DNA of 64,000 nt from Carboxylicivirga caseinilyticus. GTDB lineage: Bacteria; Bacteroidota; Bacteroidia; Bacteroidales; Marinilabiliaceae. The stretch is from NCBI GenBank assembly GCA_025499705.1, contig JAFMVE010000030.1:1-64000 (forward strand). The letters are read 5' to 3'. A program made the position numbers and the translations under genes. The notes under the pieces were generated by a model. That model ran no database searches and had not been told where the DNA came from. It worked only from the letters and a program-made list of their open reading frames with translations. How positions within the stretch are numbered: position 1 is the first letter of the stretch; the number at the start of each line of letters is the position of its first letter. Shown piece after piece: positions 26,944 to 36,327 of this stretch.

Positions 26944-29415
26944 ATGAGTTCACAAAACCGCTTTGCTGATATTATCCTGCCGGTACCCTTACCCAGGCTC
27001 TTCACCTATAGTATTCCTGATGAAATGAATTCTATGGTTGAAGTTGGTAAACGCGTGGTGGTATCATTTGGTAAGAAGAAATCGTATTCGGGTATTGTTT
27101 ATAAGATCCACAGTGATGAACCCAAAGAGTACGAAACAAAACCCATTGTTAGTCTGCTTGATTCGGAACCCATTGTCAATAAAGAACAACTCCGGTTCTG
27201 GGAATGGCTGGCCGAATATTATCAGTGTACCTTAGGTGAGATTTACAAAGCAGCACTTCCTTCGGGGTTGAAGATGGAGAGTGAAACCAATGTAATTTAC
27301 AATGCCGAGTTTGTAGCTGAGAAACCACTTACGGCTAACGAAGACAAGATTCTTGATATCGTATCTGCTAAAAAAGTTTGCACTATCAATGAGTTGAATC
27401 AATTGAGCGGGTTAAAGAATTGTCTGCCAATTATAAAACGTCTGCTTGAATTCAATGCCTTATTTGTAAACGAAAAATTAAAAGAAAGCTACAAAGCCAA
27501 AACAGAGAGAGTGCTGTCGTTGCATCACTCACGCCGGGATGAGCAAAGCATGCATTTGGCTTTTGATAATTTATCACGTGCTCCCAAACAACTCGAATTA
27601 CTGATGTCGTTTCTTTCGCTCTGTGGAGGGATGAATAAAGCCAATAATGGTGCGGTTGTTACCCGCCAGGAGTTATTGAAGAAGAATAATGCATCTCCTG
27701 CTGTGCTAAAGGAACTCATCAACAAAAATATACTGGAGGAAACAGAGCGGAGCATCGACCGTTTAGATCTTTCAGAAAAAGAGAAGCATGAAGCACATCC
27801 TTTAAATGATGCCCAGGTCGAGGCTCATGAGCAAATTAGAAGAGCATTTGAAGAAAAGGATGTATGTCTGCTGCATGGAGTTACATCGGGTGGTAAAACC
27901 GAAATTTATATTCACCTTATAGAGGAACAGCTTCAAAAAGGCAAACAGGTTTTATATCTGCTTCCTGAGATAGCACTGACAACCCAGATTACAACACGAC
28001 TAAAGAAGCATTTTGGCAATCTGTTGGGTATTTACCACAGTAAGTTTGCCGATGCCGAAAGGGTTGAGGTATGGCATAACCTTTTGGAACAAAAAAATTA
28101 TCAGATCATACTTGGTGTTCGTTCATCCATATTCTTGCCATTCAAAAATCTTGGGCTAATCATTGTTGACGAAGAACACGAAAATACATACAAGCAGTTC
28201 GATCCTGCTCCGCGTTACCATGCCCGGGATGCAGCTATCGTGTTGGCAAGTTTGTTTGGAGCTAAAACCTTATTAGGAACAGCTACACCTTCACTTGAAT
28301 CGTATTACAATGCGCAAAAAGGTAAATTTGCACTGGTTGAACTAACTCAGCGTTTTGAAGGTATTCAGATGCCGGAGATAATTGCCGTTGACACCCGCGA
28401 AGCCCGAAGGAAAAAGAAAATGAATTCACATTTTTCACCCGTATTGCTTGAACATATGGATAAGGCATTGAATAATGGTGAGCAGGTTATTCTTTTTCAG
28501 AACCGAAGAGGATTCAGTCCTTTTATTGAGTGTGGACAGTGTGCCTGGGTGGCTAAATGTGTCAACTGCGATGTTAGCATGACGTACCATAAGCACTTTA
28601 ACCAGTTGGTATGCCATTATTGTAATCATACCCAGAAACTACCAGATGTTTGTCCGGCATGTCATAGTCCTGCCATTGAAACCCGGGGATTTGGAACCGA
28701 AAAGATTGAAGAAGAAATGTCGATTTTGTATCCGGATTACAAAGTGGCTCGAATGGATTTGGATACCACCCGGAGTAAAACAGCCTATGATAAAATAATT
28801 GGTAGTTTTGAAGAGGGTAAAATTCAGATACTGATTGGAACACAAATGATTTCGAAAGGGTTGGATTTTGAAAATGTGAGTGTTGTTGGAATTTTAAATG
28901 CCGACAATATGCTTAATTATCCCGACTTCAGAGCTTTTGAACGAAGTTACCAGTTGATGACACAGGTAAGCGGTCGTGCCGGAAGAAAGCACAGGCGAGG
29001 GCTGGTTATACTTCAGACATCTAATCCTCAGCACCCGGTTATAATGGATGTGATCAATCACAATTTTAAAAATCATTTTGAAGGACAGATACAGGAACGG
29101 CACCATTTTAAATATCCACCATTCTATCGTTTGATTAATATCACCATCAAGCATAAAGAGCAGCAAACAACCAAACAGGCTGCCTACTTTGTAGCGAAGC
29201 AATTGGGAATTGTTTTAGGAAATCGTGTGCTCGGACCACAGGCACCGGTCATTAACCGAATACAAAATCAGTTTATTCAAAAGGTTCTGATCAAGGTAGA
29301 AAAGAAAGCCTCACCTGTGAAAGTGAAACAGTTAATTCAGGAAGTAATTTTTTCGATACAAGCCCAACAAGCTTATCGCTATGTTACCTTTCAGATTGAT
29401 GTAGACCCTGCATAA
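26944..29415 (+). CDS. priA: Primosomal protein N' (replication restart helicase PriA)
   Basis: Recognises stalled forks and reloads the replicative helicase. The product is 823 residues from the ATG at 26944; an ATG four codons earlier (26932) is also possible. The N-terminal DNA-binding domain begins FADIILPVPLPRLFTYSIP. The helicase core has Walker A GVTSGGKTE, the box DEEH and GTATPSLESYY. Eight cysteines in the pattern CxxC-CxxC-CxxC-CxxC (from CGQCAWVAKCVNC to CPACHSP) bind two zincs. ISKGLDFENVSVVGI and QVSGRAGR complete the motifs. It is a single gene with a terminator. Confidence 0.96.
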   Translation: MSSQNRFADIILPVPLPRLFTYSIPDEMNSMVEVGKRVVVSFGKKKSYSGIVYKIHSDEPKEYETKPIVSLLDSEPIVNKEQLRFWEWLAEYYQCTLGEIYKAALPSGLKMESETNVIYNAEFVAEKPLTANEDKILDIVSAKKVCTINELNQLSGLKNCLPIIKRLLEFNALFVNEKLKESYKAKTERVLSLHHSRRDEQSMHLAFDNLSRAPKQLELLMSFLSLCGGMNKANNGAVVTRQELLKKNNASPAVLKELINKNILEETERSIDRLDLSEKEKHEAHPLNDAQVEAHEQIRRAFEEKDVCLLHGVTSGGKTEIYIHLIEEQLQKGKQVLYLLPEIALTTQITTRLKKHFGNLLGIYHSKFADAERVEVWHNLLEQKNYQIILGVRSSIFLPFKNLGLIIVDEEHENTYKQFDPAPRYHARDAAIVLASLFGAKTLLGTATPSLESYYNAQKGKFALVELTQRFEGIQMPEIIAVDTREARRKKKMNSHFSPVLLEHMDKALNNGEQVILFQNRRGFSPFIECGQCAWVAKCVNCDVSMTYHKHFNQLVCHYCNHTQKLPDVCPACHSPAIETRGFGTEKIEEEMSILYPDYKVARMDLDTTRSKTAYDKIIGSFEEGKIQILIGTQMISKGLDFENVSVVGILNADNMLNYPDFRAFERSYQLMTQVSGRAGRKHRRGLVILQTSNPQHPVIMDVINHNFKNHFEGQIQERHHFKYPPFYRLINITIKHKEQQTTKQAAYFVAKQLGIVLGNRVLGPQAPVINRIQNQFIQKVLIKVEKKASPVKVKQLIQEVIFSIQAQQAYRYVTFQIDVDPA

Positions 29416-29420
29416 ACTAT

Positions 29421-29452
29421 GAAAGGATGATAACCGTTGCTATCATCCTTTC
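29421..29452 (+). terminator. Terminator of priA
   Basis: GAAAGGATGATA (29421-29432) and TATCATCCTTTC (29441-29452) form a perfect 12-bp stem with an eight-base loop, five bases after the priA stop. The following T-tract is weak (ATTATTAA). Confidence 0.7.
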
Positions 29453-29714
29453 ATTATTAACCTAACCCAAATCTATGAAAAAAAATCTGATAGGATTATT
29501 GCAAGACTTGTGCCAAAAGAGGTGATAATAATCTTAATTAATGTTAGAGGTTCTTAAATAATCTCATCCAAAAATTAATGTAAGTATTTGTTTAGTATGC
29601 GATTGTCAGTGTGTCTTTGAGAATTCAATCGCAATGTTATTATTGTTTTTTCAATTGTGATAAAATGGGTTTGGGCATAATTCCGGCCTTAAATCATCAC
29701 TTATCCTTTTTTTT

Positions 29715-29722
29715 TATCTTTA
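29715..29722 (+). promoter_or_regulatory. Candidate -7 element for the heptose kinase gene
   Basis: TATCTTTA matches TAnnTTTG at seven of eight positions, 17-24 bases upstream of the ATG at 29739. No -33 TTTG is evident. The implied leader is about 10 bases. Confidence 0.3.
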
Positions 29723-29738
29723 CGCAAATTTTTTTGGT

Positions 29739-30737
29739 ATGACACGGAACGAATTTTCGCAAATATTTGATGGATTTGATAATATGCACATCCTTGTGAT
29801 AGGAGATGTAATGATTGATTCCTACCTGTGGGGAAACGTTACGAGGATATCACCTGAAGCACCGGTACCCATAATTGCAACTACTCAGCGGGAAGATCGA
29901 CTGGGGGGAGCCGCCAACGTTGCTTTAAATATTCAGTCATTAGGTGCCACACCCATTCTTTGTTCTGTGGTGGGGAAAGATGATGCCGGGACTATTTTAA
30001 GGGATTTGCTAAAGGAAAGAAATTTGCCATCCGATGGCATTATTGCATCCAGTAAGCGCAAAACAACGGTTAAAACACGCATAATTAGTCAGAATCAGCA
30101 TCTGCTGCGGGTAGATGAAGAAGAAGATAAAGCCCTCTCTACTGATTTAGAACAGAAACTACAGCAGCATATAGCTGATTTATTGGAAAAGTTCAAAATT
30201 GATGCCATCATCTTTGAGGATTATGACAAGGGCACACTAACGCCGGCATCAATCAGTTATGCTGTAAACCTGGCTAATGATAAAGGCATACCGGTTTTGG
30301 TTGATCCTAAAAAGAGAAATTATAACGATTATCGGCAGGTTACTTTCTTTAAGCCCAACCTGAAGGAATTTTTTGAAGGCTGTAAGCTGGAAATTAATGC
30401 TGATGATCAAACAGAAATGTTAAAAGCAGGTAAAGCCTTTTTGATGGAACAGGAGTTTGATCAGTTGATGGTTACAATGGCCCGCAGGGGTGTGATGATT
30501 ATTGATAAGCAATCACATCATTTTATTCCGGCCGAGATAAGAAATATTGCCGATGTATCGGGTGCAGGAGATACCGTGATTAGCGTAAGTGCCTTGTGTC
30601 TGGCTTCCGGTTTGGAACCTTTTTACATTGCATCAATTGCAAACATGGCAGGTGGATTGGTATGCGAATATCCGGGTGTTGTACCCATTGATAAACAGGA
30701 GCTTCTTAACGAATGTCTCATTAAATTAGCAAAATAG
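29739..30737 (+). CDS. rfaE1: PfkB-family kinase, probable heptose-7-phosphate kinase (HldE N-domain type)
   Basis: Phosphorylates D-glycero-beta-D-manno-heptose-7-phosphate at C1 on the way to ADP-heptose for LPS core. The 332 residues begin ILVIGDVMIDSYLWG, with RLGGAANVALNIQSLGA near residue 53 and the PfkB C-terminal signature DVSGAGDTVIS, whose Asp is the catalytic base. This pattern and length match the kinase half of HldE. The nucleotidyltransferase half is absent, so a separate RfaE2 is expected elsewhere. A different sugar kinase of the same family cannot be excluded. It lies upstream of parAB but with its own promoter candidate. Confidence 0.75.
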   Translation: MTRNEFSQIFDGFDNMHILVIGDVMIDSYLWGNVTRISPEAPVPIIATTQREDRLGGAANVALNIQSLGATPILCSVVGKDDAGTILRDLLKERNLPSDGIIASSKRKTTVKTRIISQNQHLLRVDEEEDKALSTDLEQKLQQHIADLLEKFKIDAIIFEDYDKGTLTPASISYAVNLANDKGIPVLVDPKKRNYNDYRQVTFFKPNLKEFFEGCKLEINADDQTEMLKAGKAFLMEQEFDQLMVTMARRGVMIIDKQSHHFIPAEIRNIADVSGAGDTVISVSALCLASGLEPFYIASIANMAGGLVCEYPGVVPIDKQELLNECLIKLAK

Positions 30738-30805
30738 CAGGTTACGATTGTTCGTAACTTAATGCGAAAAATAATCGTACTCTGCCTAAATGTTTAAGAA
30801 AAGTT

Positions 30806-30813
30806 TAACTTTG
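30806..30813 (+). promoter_or_regulatory. Candidate -7 element for the parA operon
   Basis: TAACTTTG matches TAnnTTTG exactly, 63-70 bases upstream of the parA ATG at 30876. No -33 TTTG is seen at the expected place. Confidence 0.45.
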
Positions 30814-30875
30814 GCTTTCGGAAAAAAATTTCCATTTTGCAAGCCTTAACTTCATCACAAAAAAACACCAAAAAT

Positions 30876-31655
30876 ATGGGTAAGATAATTGCTCTGGCAA
30901 ACCAAAAAGGAGGAGTTGGAAAAACAACAACAGCTATTAATCTGGCAGCTAGCTTGGCTGTACTTGAATACAGGGTGCTGATTGTTGATGCCGATCCACA
31001 GGCTAACTCAACCTCGGGATTAGGCTTTGATTTGAAGGAGATTGATAATAGTATATATGAGTGTATTGTAGATGGCATCGAACCTAAAGAAGCTATTCTT
31101 CAAACCGAAATTGATCATCTTAGTGTAATGCCTTCACACATTGATTTGGTTGGTGCTGAAATTGAAATGCTAAACCTTCCTAATCGTGAGAAAGTACTTA
31201 GCGGTGTTTTGGAAAAACTTCGCGATCAGTATGATTTTATTTTAATCGACTGTTCTCCTTCATTGGGATTAATTACCGTTAATGCGCTTACGGCTGCTGA
31301 TTCAGTGATTATTCCGGTACAATGCGAATATTTTGCTTTGGAAGGATTGGGTAAACTTTTAAATACCATTAAAATCATTCAAAGTCGCCTGAATCCGGAA
31401 CTGGAGATTGAAGGCTTCCTTTTAACCATGTATGACTCGCGTTTGAATCTATCAAATCAGGTTGTGGAAGAAGTTCAACGTCACTTCCAGGATATGGTGT
31501 TCGAAACATTAATATCACGTAATATTAAATTAAGTGAGGCACCTAGTTACGGAAAAGCTGTTGTAATGTATGATGCTACTTCGAAAGGTGCAGTTAACTA
31601 TTTAAATTTGGCAAAAGAATTGCTGAAGAAAAATAATTTAGCAGTTAAGAAATAA
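30876..31655 (+). CDS. parA: Chromosome-partitioning ATPase ParA/Soj
   Basis: Deviant Walker ATPase that moves ParB-parS complexes apart. From the ATG at 30876 the product is 259 residues. It starts GKIIALANQKGGVGKTTTAINLA with the deviant Walker A KGGVGKTT at 11-18, and shows VLIVDADPQANSTSGLG and FILIDCSPSLGLITVNAL. The frame extends upstream to a TTG at 30837, which adds 13 residues of no ParA character. parB follows 29 bases downstream, and DUF5683 and mltD genes continue the operon. Confidence 0.96.
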   Translation: MGKIIALANQKGGVGKTTTAINLAASLAVLEYRVLIVDADPQANSTSGLGFDLKEIDNSIYECIVDGIEPKEAILQTEIDHLSVMPSHIDLVGAEIEMLNLPNREKVLSGVLEKLRDQYDFILIDCSPSLGLITVNALTAADSVIIPVQCEYFALEGLGKLLNTIKIIQSRLNPELEIEGFLLTMYDSRLNLSNQVVEEVQRHFQDMVFETLISRNIKLSEAPSYGKAVVMYDATSKGAVNYLNLAKELLKKNNLAVKK

Positions 31656-31684
31656 GAACTAATTTAATCAATTGATAAAATAAT

Positions 31685-32563
31685 ATGGCGAAAAAAAGTG
31701 CTTTAGGACGTGGTTTGGGAGCATTGATTGACAATGCAGATGAGGTAACGCAGGGTAGACCGGCAGCTTCATCTATAAACGAAATTGAAGTTACAAAAAT
31801 TGAAGCCAACCCATGGCAACCACGAACTAAATTTGATGAAGAACGCCTGCAGGAGCTGGCTGCATCCATCAAAGAAATTGGCATTATTCAGCCATTAACA
31901 CTTCGCAAAATTGGAAAAGACCGTTATCAGCTGATTGCTGGTGAACGTCGTTTCAGAGCCTCTAAAATTGCCGGATTAGAAAAAGTACCGGCTTATATCA
32001 GAACGGCTGATGATGATACCATGCTTGAAATGGCCCTGGTTGAGAATATTCAGCGTGAGGACCTGGATCCGATTGAAGTAGCCATCAGTTATCAACGATT
32101 GATTGAAGAATGTAAATTAACACAGGAAAGCATGTCGGAACGTGTTGGTAAAAAACGTTCTACTATAACCAATTATCTCCGATTGTTAAAGTTACCGGCC
32201 GAAGTACAGTTAGGATTGGTATCAAAACAAATTGGAATGGGACATGCCCGTGCTATCGTTAGTGTTGAAGATCCTAATGCTCAGTTGAATATTTATGAGC
32301 AAACCATTAAAGACGACCTATCGGTAAGAAAGGTTGAGGAAATGGTTAGGGAGCTTAATTCTGGTAAGTCATCCAAAAAAGAGAAGAAAACCAATGCTGG
32401 CGATCCTGAAGAATACAGAGAGCTCAAGTCACAACTTTCTACTTTCTTCCAAACCAATATTCAATTCTCACGTACTGAAAATGGAAAAGGAAAGATTGTT
32501 ATTCCATTTAAATCGGATGATGAATTGGAAAAAATCATTGGGATATTGGATAAAGCCAAGTAG
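31685..32563 (+). CDS. parB: Chromosome-partitioning protein ParB/Spo0J
   Basis: CTP-dependent clamp that loads at parS sites. The 292 residues begin with a basic tail (MAKKSALGRGLGALI), followed by the nuclease-like N-domain with NPWQPRTKFDEERLQELAASI, the box II motif AGERRFRAS and ENIQREDLDPIE. A central helix-turn-helix (ESMSERVGKKRSTITNYLRLL) and a C-terminal dimer domain complete it. It is second in the parA-parB-DUF5683-mltD operon. I did not find a parS site by eye. Confidence 0.96.
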   Translation: MAKKSALGRGLGALIDNADEVTQGRPAASSINEIEVTKIEANPWQPRTKFDEERLQELAASIKEIGIIQPLTLRKIGKDRYQLIAGERRFRASKIAGLEKVPAYIRTADDDTMLEMALVENIQREDLDPIEVAISYQRLIEECKLTQESMSERVGKKRSTITNYLRLLKLPAEVQLGLVSKQIGMGHARAIVSVEDPNAQLNIYEQTIKDDLSVRKVEEMVRELNSGKSSKKEKKTNAGDPEEYRELKSQLSTFFQTNIQFSRTENGKGKIVIPFKSDDELEKIIGILDKAK

Positions 32564-32593
32564 GAATAATAGCTTTACCGAAAAATAATAGCA

Positions 32594-33247
32594 TTGACCT
32601 TAACATTTTCTCATCATAGATGGCTGATTTGCCTGATGTTTCTGCTTGGATTCCGGATTTTAGCCGGGGCACAATCCGACACATTGGTGTTACGTAACGA
32701 CACATCTTATCTGGAAGGAACATCTCTGGAACTGGTGAAAGCCAAAAAGATCCATTCGCCGCATAAAGCATCTTTCTACGCGGCTATTTTACCGGGTATG
32801 GGTCAGATTTACAATAAGAAATACTGGAAACTGCCACTTGTCTATGGAGGAATTGTGGCAACAGGATATGCTATTCATTTCAATTCGAAGTATTACAGTA
32901 AATACAAATCAGCTTATCGCGATTGGATCATTCAAGACCCGGGAAACAAAAGTTATTTAGAGTTTTTACCGCCAGGCTGGACAGAAGCCAAGCTTTATCA
33001 GAACGCTTCTTGGTTTGAATCAGCCTTGGATGACAAAAAACAATATTACCGCAGATATCGCGACCTAAGTTATTTTATCATGGCTGGGGTTTATATGCTT
33101 CAGATTGTTGATGCAGCAGTAGATGCTCACTTTTATAATTTTAGTATTAGTGATGATTTAAGTATGCGAATCAGTCCAACTATAATGGAGCCATCACCTG
33201 TTGTAGAAACCGTAGGTGTTGGAATGCAGTTGAATTTTAAGTTTTAA
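32594..33247 (+). CDS. DUF5683-domain protein
   Basis: A 217-residue exported or membrane protein. The start is probably the TTG at 32594, giving a signal sequence with basic residues before the hydrophobic core (SHHRWLICLMFLLGFRILAGAQ); the next ATG, at 32636, removes most of it. The DUF5683 landmark KASFYAAILPGMGQIYNKKYWKLPLVYGG lies near residues 57-85, followed by a membrane segment. The function is unknown. In the Bacteroidetes this family typically sits between parB and a LysM lytic transglycosylase, as here (31 and 6 bases to the neighbours), which hints at a link between partitioning and the cell envelope. Confidence 0.8.
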   Translation: MTLTFSHHRWLICLMFLLGFRILAGAQSDTLVLRNDTSYLEGTSLELVKAKKIHSPHKASFYAAILPGMGQIYNKKYWKLPLVYGGIVATGYAIHFNSKYYSKYKSAYRDWIIQDPGNKSYLEFLPPGWTEAKLYQNASWFESALDDKKQYYRRYRDLSYFIMAGVYMLQIVDAAVDAHFYNFSISDDLSMRISPTIMEPSPVVETVGVGMQLNFKF

Positions 33248-33253
33248 TATACT

Positions 33254-34804
33254 ATGTGGTTAAAGAAAGGATTACTATCGCTTTCAATAGTGATGATAGG
33301 ATTAAGTGCAAAAGGACAAACTACAGTTATTGATACAATACCGGATTACAATCCTGAATATCTGGATGAATGCCTCGACAGTTTAGTCAATCAATGGTAT
33401 GTTAGCAAATCAGCTACCAACCTCGTTCTTGACAGTATACCTGTTAATGATAGTATCTCAAAGTATTCGTTACCTGATTCGGTTTACATTAATCGATTGT
33501 CTGAAATCAGCTCTCCGATTAATTACACTTTCAATTCTAAGGTTAAGTCATACATTGAGTTGTATACAATAAAACGTCGCGAACAGGTACAGACCATGTT
33601 GGGATTATCGCAATATTATTTCCCAATGTTTGAAGAAGTACTGGATTCGAGACAAATGCCGATTGAACTAAAGTATTTGCCAATTATAGAGTCAGCGTTA
33701 AATCCACGAGCCTACTCAAGAGCTGGAGCTTCTGGTTTATGGCAGTTTATGTACTATACAGGTAAGCAGTATGGGTTAAGAATTGATTCGTATGTTGATG
33801 AGAGACGCGATCCCTATCGTTCGTCGGTTGCTGCGGCTGATTTCCTTCAGGATCTTTATGACATTTATAAAGACTGGCTTTTGGTAATCGCAGCATATAA
33901 CTGTGGACCCGGTAATGTCAATAAGGCCATTCGTCGTTCAGGTGGTCACCGCGATTTCTGGAAAATCTATTACCATCTTCCAAAAGAGACCAGAGGTTAT
34001 GTGCCTGCTTTTATTGCTGCAACCTATACATTTACTTATGCACAAGAGCATAACCTATACGCTGTTGCCTCAGGACTTCCGATTGCAACAGATACCATAA
34101 TGGTTCAGCAGCCATTACATTTAAAGCAGGTTTCAGAAATGCTAAATGTTAACCTTGATTACCTGCGTGAGTTAAATCCTCAATATCGACGTGACGTTGT
34201 ACCTGCAAAGAAATATGCATTCCCGTTAAGATTATCATTTAACCTGGCAACTGAATTTGCAGCTTACGAGGATACAATTTATGCTCATAAACGTAATAAT
34301 TACTTTCCTGGTGGAGCGCTTGTTTCCAATCCTGAATACACTCAATATACACCCTCAGTGCCAAAAGATAAGACTACCGTTTGGTACACTGTTAAATCGG
34401 GTGATGCAGTGGGATTAATCGCCGATTGGTATGATGTAAGAACATCAGACCTTCGTTATTGGAATAATGTTCGTGGTAATCTTATTAAGGTTGGACAAAA
34501 ACTGGCTGTTTATGTTCCAAAGCACAAAGTAGACTACTATAAGAAGATTAACCAAATGAGTTATGCTGAAAAGCAACGTTTAAATGGTCGCTCTTCAGGT
34601 TCAACAACAACGGCATCAAAAACTCAGCCGGTTAAAGAGGACAGTAATTACATCTATTATACAGTTCGTTCGGGAGATAGTTTATGGAGTATTGCTCAAA
34701 AATACAATGGAGTGAGCAACTCCGATATTATGCGGTTGAATAATTTGTCTTCAGGGGCTAAAATTAAACCCGGGCAAAAACTAAAGATCAAACCTAAGGC
34801 ATAA
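33254..34804 (+). CDS. mltD: Membrane-bound lytic murein transglycosylase with two LysM domains
   Basis: Cleaves peptidoglycan glycan strands to 1,6-anhydro ends. The 516 residues have a signal peptide (1-22), a goose-type SLT domain at about 125-300 with the catalytic glutamate in LPIIESALNPRAYSRAGASG (E146) and AYNCGPGNVNKAIRRSGG, and two C-terminal LysM domains (~376-424, WYTVKSGDAVGLIADWY; ~470-514, YYTVRSGDSLWSIAQKY) that hold it on the wall. It is the last gene of the parAB operon. The next genes encode a likely O-acetylation pair that could modulate such enzymes. Confidence 0.92.
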   Translation: MWLKKGLLSLSIVMIGLSAKGQTTVIDTIPDYNPEYLDECLDSLVNQWYVSKSATNLVLDSIPVNDSISKYSLPDSVYINRLSEISSPINYTFNSKVKSYIELYTIKRREQVQTMLGLSQYYFPMFEEVLDSRQMPIELKYLPIIESALNPRAYSRAGASGLWQFMYYTGKQYGLRIDSYVDERRDPYRSSVAAADFLQDLYDIYKDWLLVIAAYNCGPGNVNKAIRRSGGHRDFWKIYYHLPKETRGYVPAFIAATYTFTYAQEHNLYAVASGLPIATDTIMVQQPLHLKQVSEMLNVNLDYLRELNPQYRRDVVPAKKYAFPLRLSFNLATEFAAYEDTIYAHKRNNYFPGGALVSNPEYTQYTPSVPKDKTTVWYTVKSGDAVGLIADWYDVRTSDLRYWNNVRGNLIKVGQKLAVYVPKHKVDYYKKINQMSYAEKQRLNGRSSGSTTTASKTQPVKEDSNYIYYTVRSGDSLWSIAQKYNGVSNSDIMRLNNLSSGAKIKPGQKLKIKPKA

Positions 34805-34896
34805 TTATAGTTCACAGGTCTTTATATAAAAATGTAATTTCTCCCTAATTCTTTTAGTGGAGAAATTTTCTTTTTATTTTGGCATTAAATATTGCA

Positions 34897-36327
34897 ATGA
34901 AACAGGCCCTTCGTATACTATTTATTTATTTGATCGTATTAGGTCTGGCTTTTGCTATGGTGCATTTTATACCGTTTCAATTTAATCCCGAGATTTTAAA
35001 CAAGGCTTCTGTTGAAAACCTGATAATCAATGAAACTGATAGTGCTGAAATCATAACGGCTTTTGATATAGATACTCTTTTAACAGATAGTCTTCTGTTG
35101 GGTAAAACGACAGAAATAGAGAAGGATACTGTAATAACAGATCTGTTTCTGAGTTGTCCTACGACCTTTCTAACCAAGCTTCAAAATTTAAATGATCGTT
35201 TAAGAAAAGTACATGAGCAAAATGAGGTAATCAGAATATTACATTTTGGGGATTCGCAGATTGAAGGAGACAGAATAACAGCTAATCTGCGTGAAGGTTT
35301 TCAAATGCGTTTTGGAGGAAGTGGTCCGGGATTGAATTGTATTCTCGATCCTCAACGGATGAATCCATCTGTCTGGTTGGATAATAATGAAAATTGGGAA
35401 CTGCAAACCATCTATGACCGAAAAAGAGATCGTAACAGAGATACATATGGTTTATTGGGACAATATGCATTTTTGGAAGCTACTAACATTGGCGAATTTA
35501 AGATCTCCCGGTCACCATGGGCTGAGGATCATTCTAAAAATTATCAAAGCATACGACTTTTTATTGCACCTCATAAAGGATCCGTTTTTATTAAAGGATC
35601 TATAAAAGATACAGAAGTTATTAACGACACCTTAAATGCTTCGGTAAACCTAACAGAAATTAACTGGTCATTCCCGCAGATATCTCCTTCTTTAGCTTTT
35701 CAGGTTAAGAGTGACAGCGCAATTGCAGTATTAGGAGTTGCCTTAGACAGTTTATCTGGTGTAGCAGTTGATAATATTGCCTTAAGAGGACAAAGTTCAC
35801 CACTCCTGCATCGTACTGATGCTGATTTATTTAAGGCAATGGGCGAACATCTGAATATTGGGATGGTTATTCTTCAATACGGAACCAATATCATACCTTT
35901 AGAACGTACTAATTATAATTTTTATAAAAAAATACTCTCCAGACAATTTGATTTGCTGAGTGAATACCTGCCTGATGTTCCCGTTTTATTTGTGGGCATA
36001 GCCGATGCAGCAAAAAGTGAGAATGGTGAAACGAATTCATACTCTCATTTGCAAGCACTAAGAAACGCCCAGAAGGAATTAGCTCTTCAATATGGATTTG
36101 CCTATTTTGATTTGTATGAGGCGATGGGTGGAGAGGGATCCATCATTAAATGGACTCAATCTGAACCTCCATTGGCATTGACTGATTTTGTACATTTATC
36201 AAGATATGGTGGGAAAAGAGCTGCAGATTATATAACCAAGGCACTTTGGCAGCAGATGGATAGATTTGATAGCCTTGCAGATTCATTAACTATATTATCA
36301 GATAGTTTACAGGTATGCAACAATTAA
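34897..36327 (+). CDS. SGNH/GDSL-type hydrolase, probable O-acetyltransferase partner
   Basis: A 476-residue protein, membrane-anchored by residues ~6-24 with the rest periplasmic. SGNH landmarks are visible: block I HFGDSQIEGDRI with nucleophile S120, a GxN block in QYGTNIIPL, and the catalytic pair in LTDFVHLSRYGG (Asp-x-x-His). The last 13 bases overlap the MBOAT gene. SGNH+MBOAT pairs (PatB/PatA, AlgX/AlgJ with AlgI) O-acetylate peptidoglycan or exopolysaccharide, so this is probably the transferase. The start at 34897 is chosen over an in-frame TTG at 34879. Confidence 0.75.
   Translation: MKQALRILFIYLIVLGLAFAMVHFIPFQFNPEILNKASVENLIINETDSAEIITAFDIDTLLTDSLLLGKTTEIEKDTVITDLFLSCPTTFLTKLQNLNDRLRKVHEQNEVIRILHFGDSQIEGDRITANLREGFQMRFGGSGPGLNCILDPQRMNPSVWLDNNENWELQTIYDRKRDRNRDTYGLLGQYAFLEATNIGEFKISRSPWAEDHSKNYQSIRLFIAPHKGSVFIKGSIKDTEVINDTLNASVNLTEINWSFPQISPSLAFQVKSDSAIAVLGVALDSLSGVAVDNIALRGQSSPLLHRTDADLFKAMGEHLNIGMVILQYGTNIIPLERTNYNFYKKILSRQFDLLSEYLPDVPVLFVGIADAAKSENGETNSYSHLQALRNAQKELALQYGFAYFDLYEAMGGEGSIIKWTQSEPPLALTDFVHLSRYGGKRAADYITKALWQQMDRFDSLADSLTILSDSLQVCNN

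Larger units (their letters stand above)
29416..29738 (+). other. Intergenic region priA / heptose kinase
   Basis: Of these 323 bases, the first ~35 hold the priA terminator. An inverted repeat, TGCGATTG (29599-29606) with CAATCGCA (29626-29633), lies in the middle, and a TATCTTTA element (29715-29722) precedes the next gene. I see no open frame or recognisable RNA gene, though the stem could belong to a small transcript. Confidence 0.45.

Noticed and set aside
32636-33247. ATG start for the DUF5683 gene
   Set aside because: It removes the positively charged part of the signal sequence; the TTG at 32594 gives a better signal peptide. The ATG remains possible.
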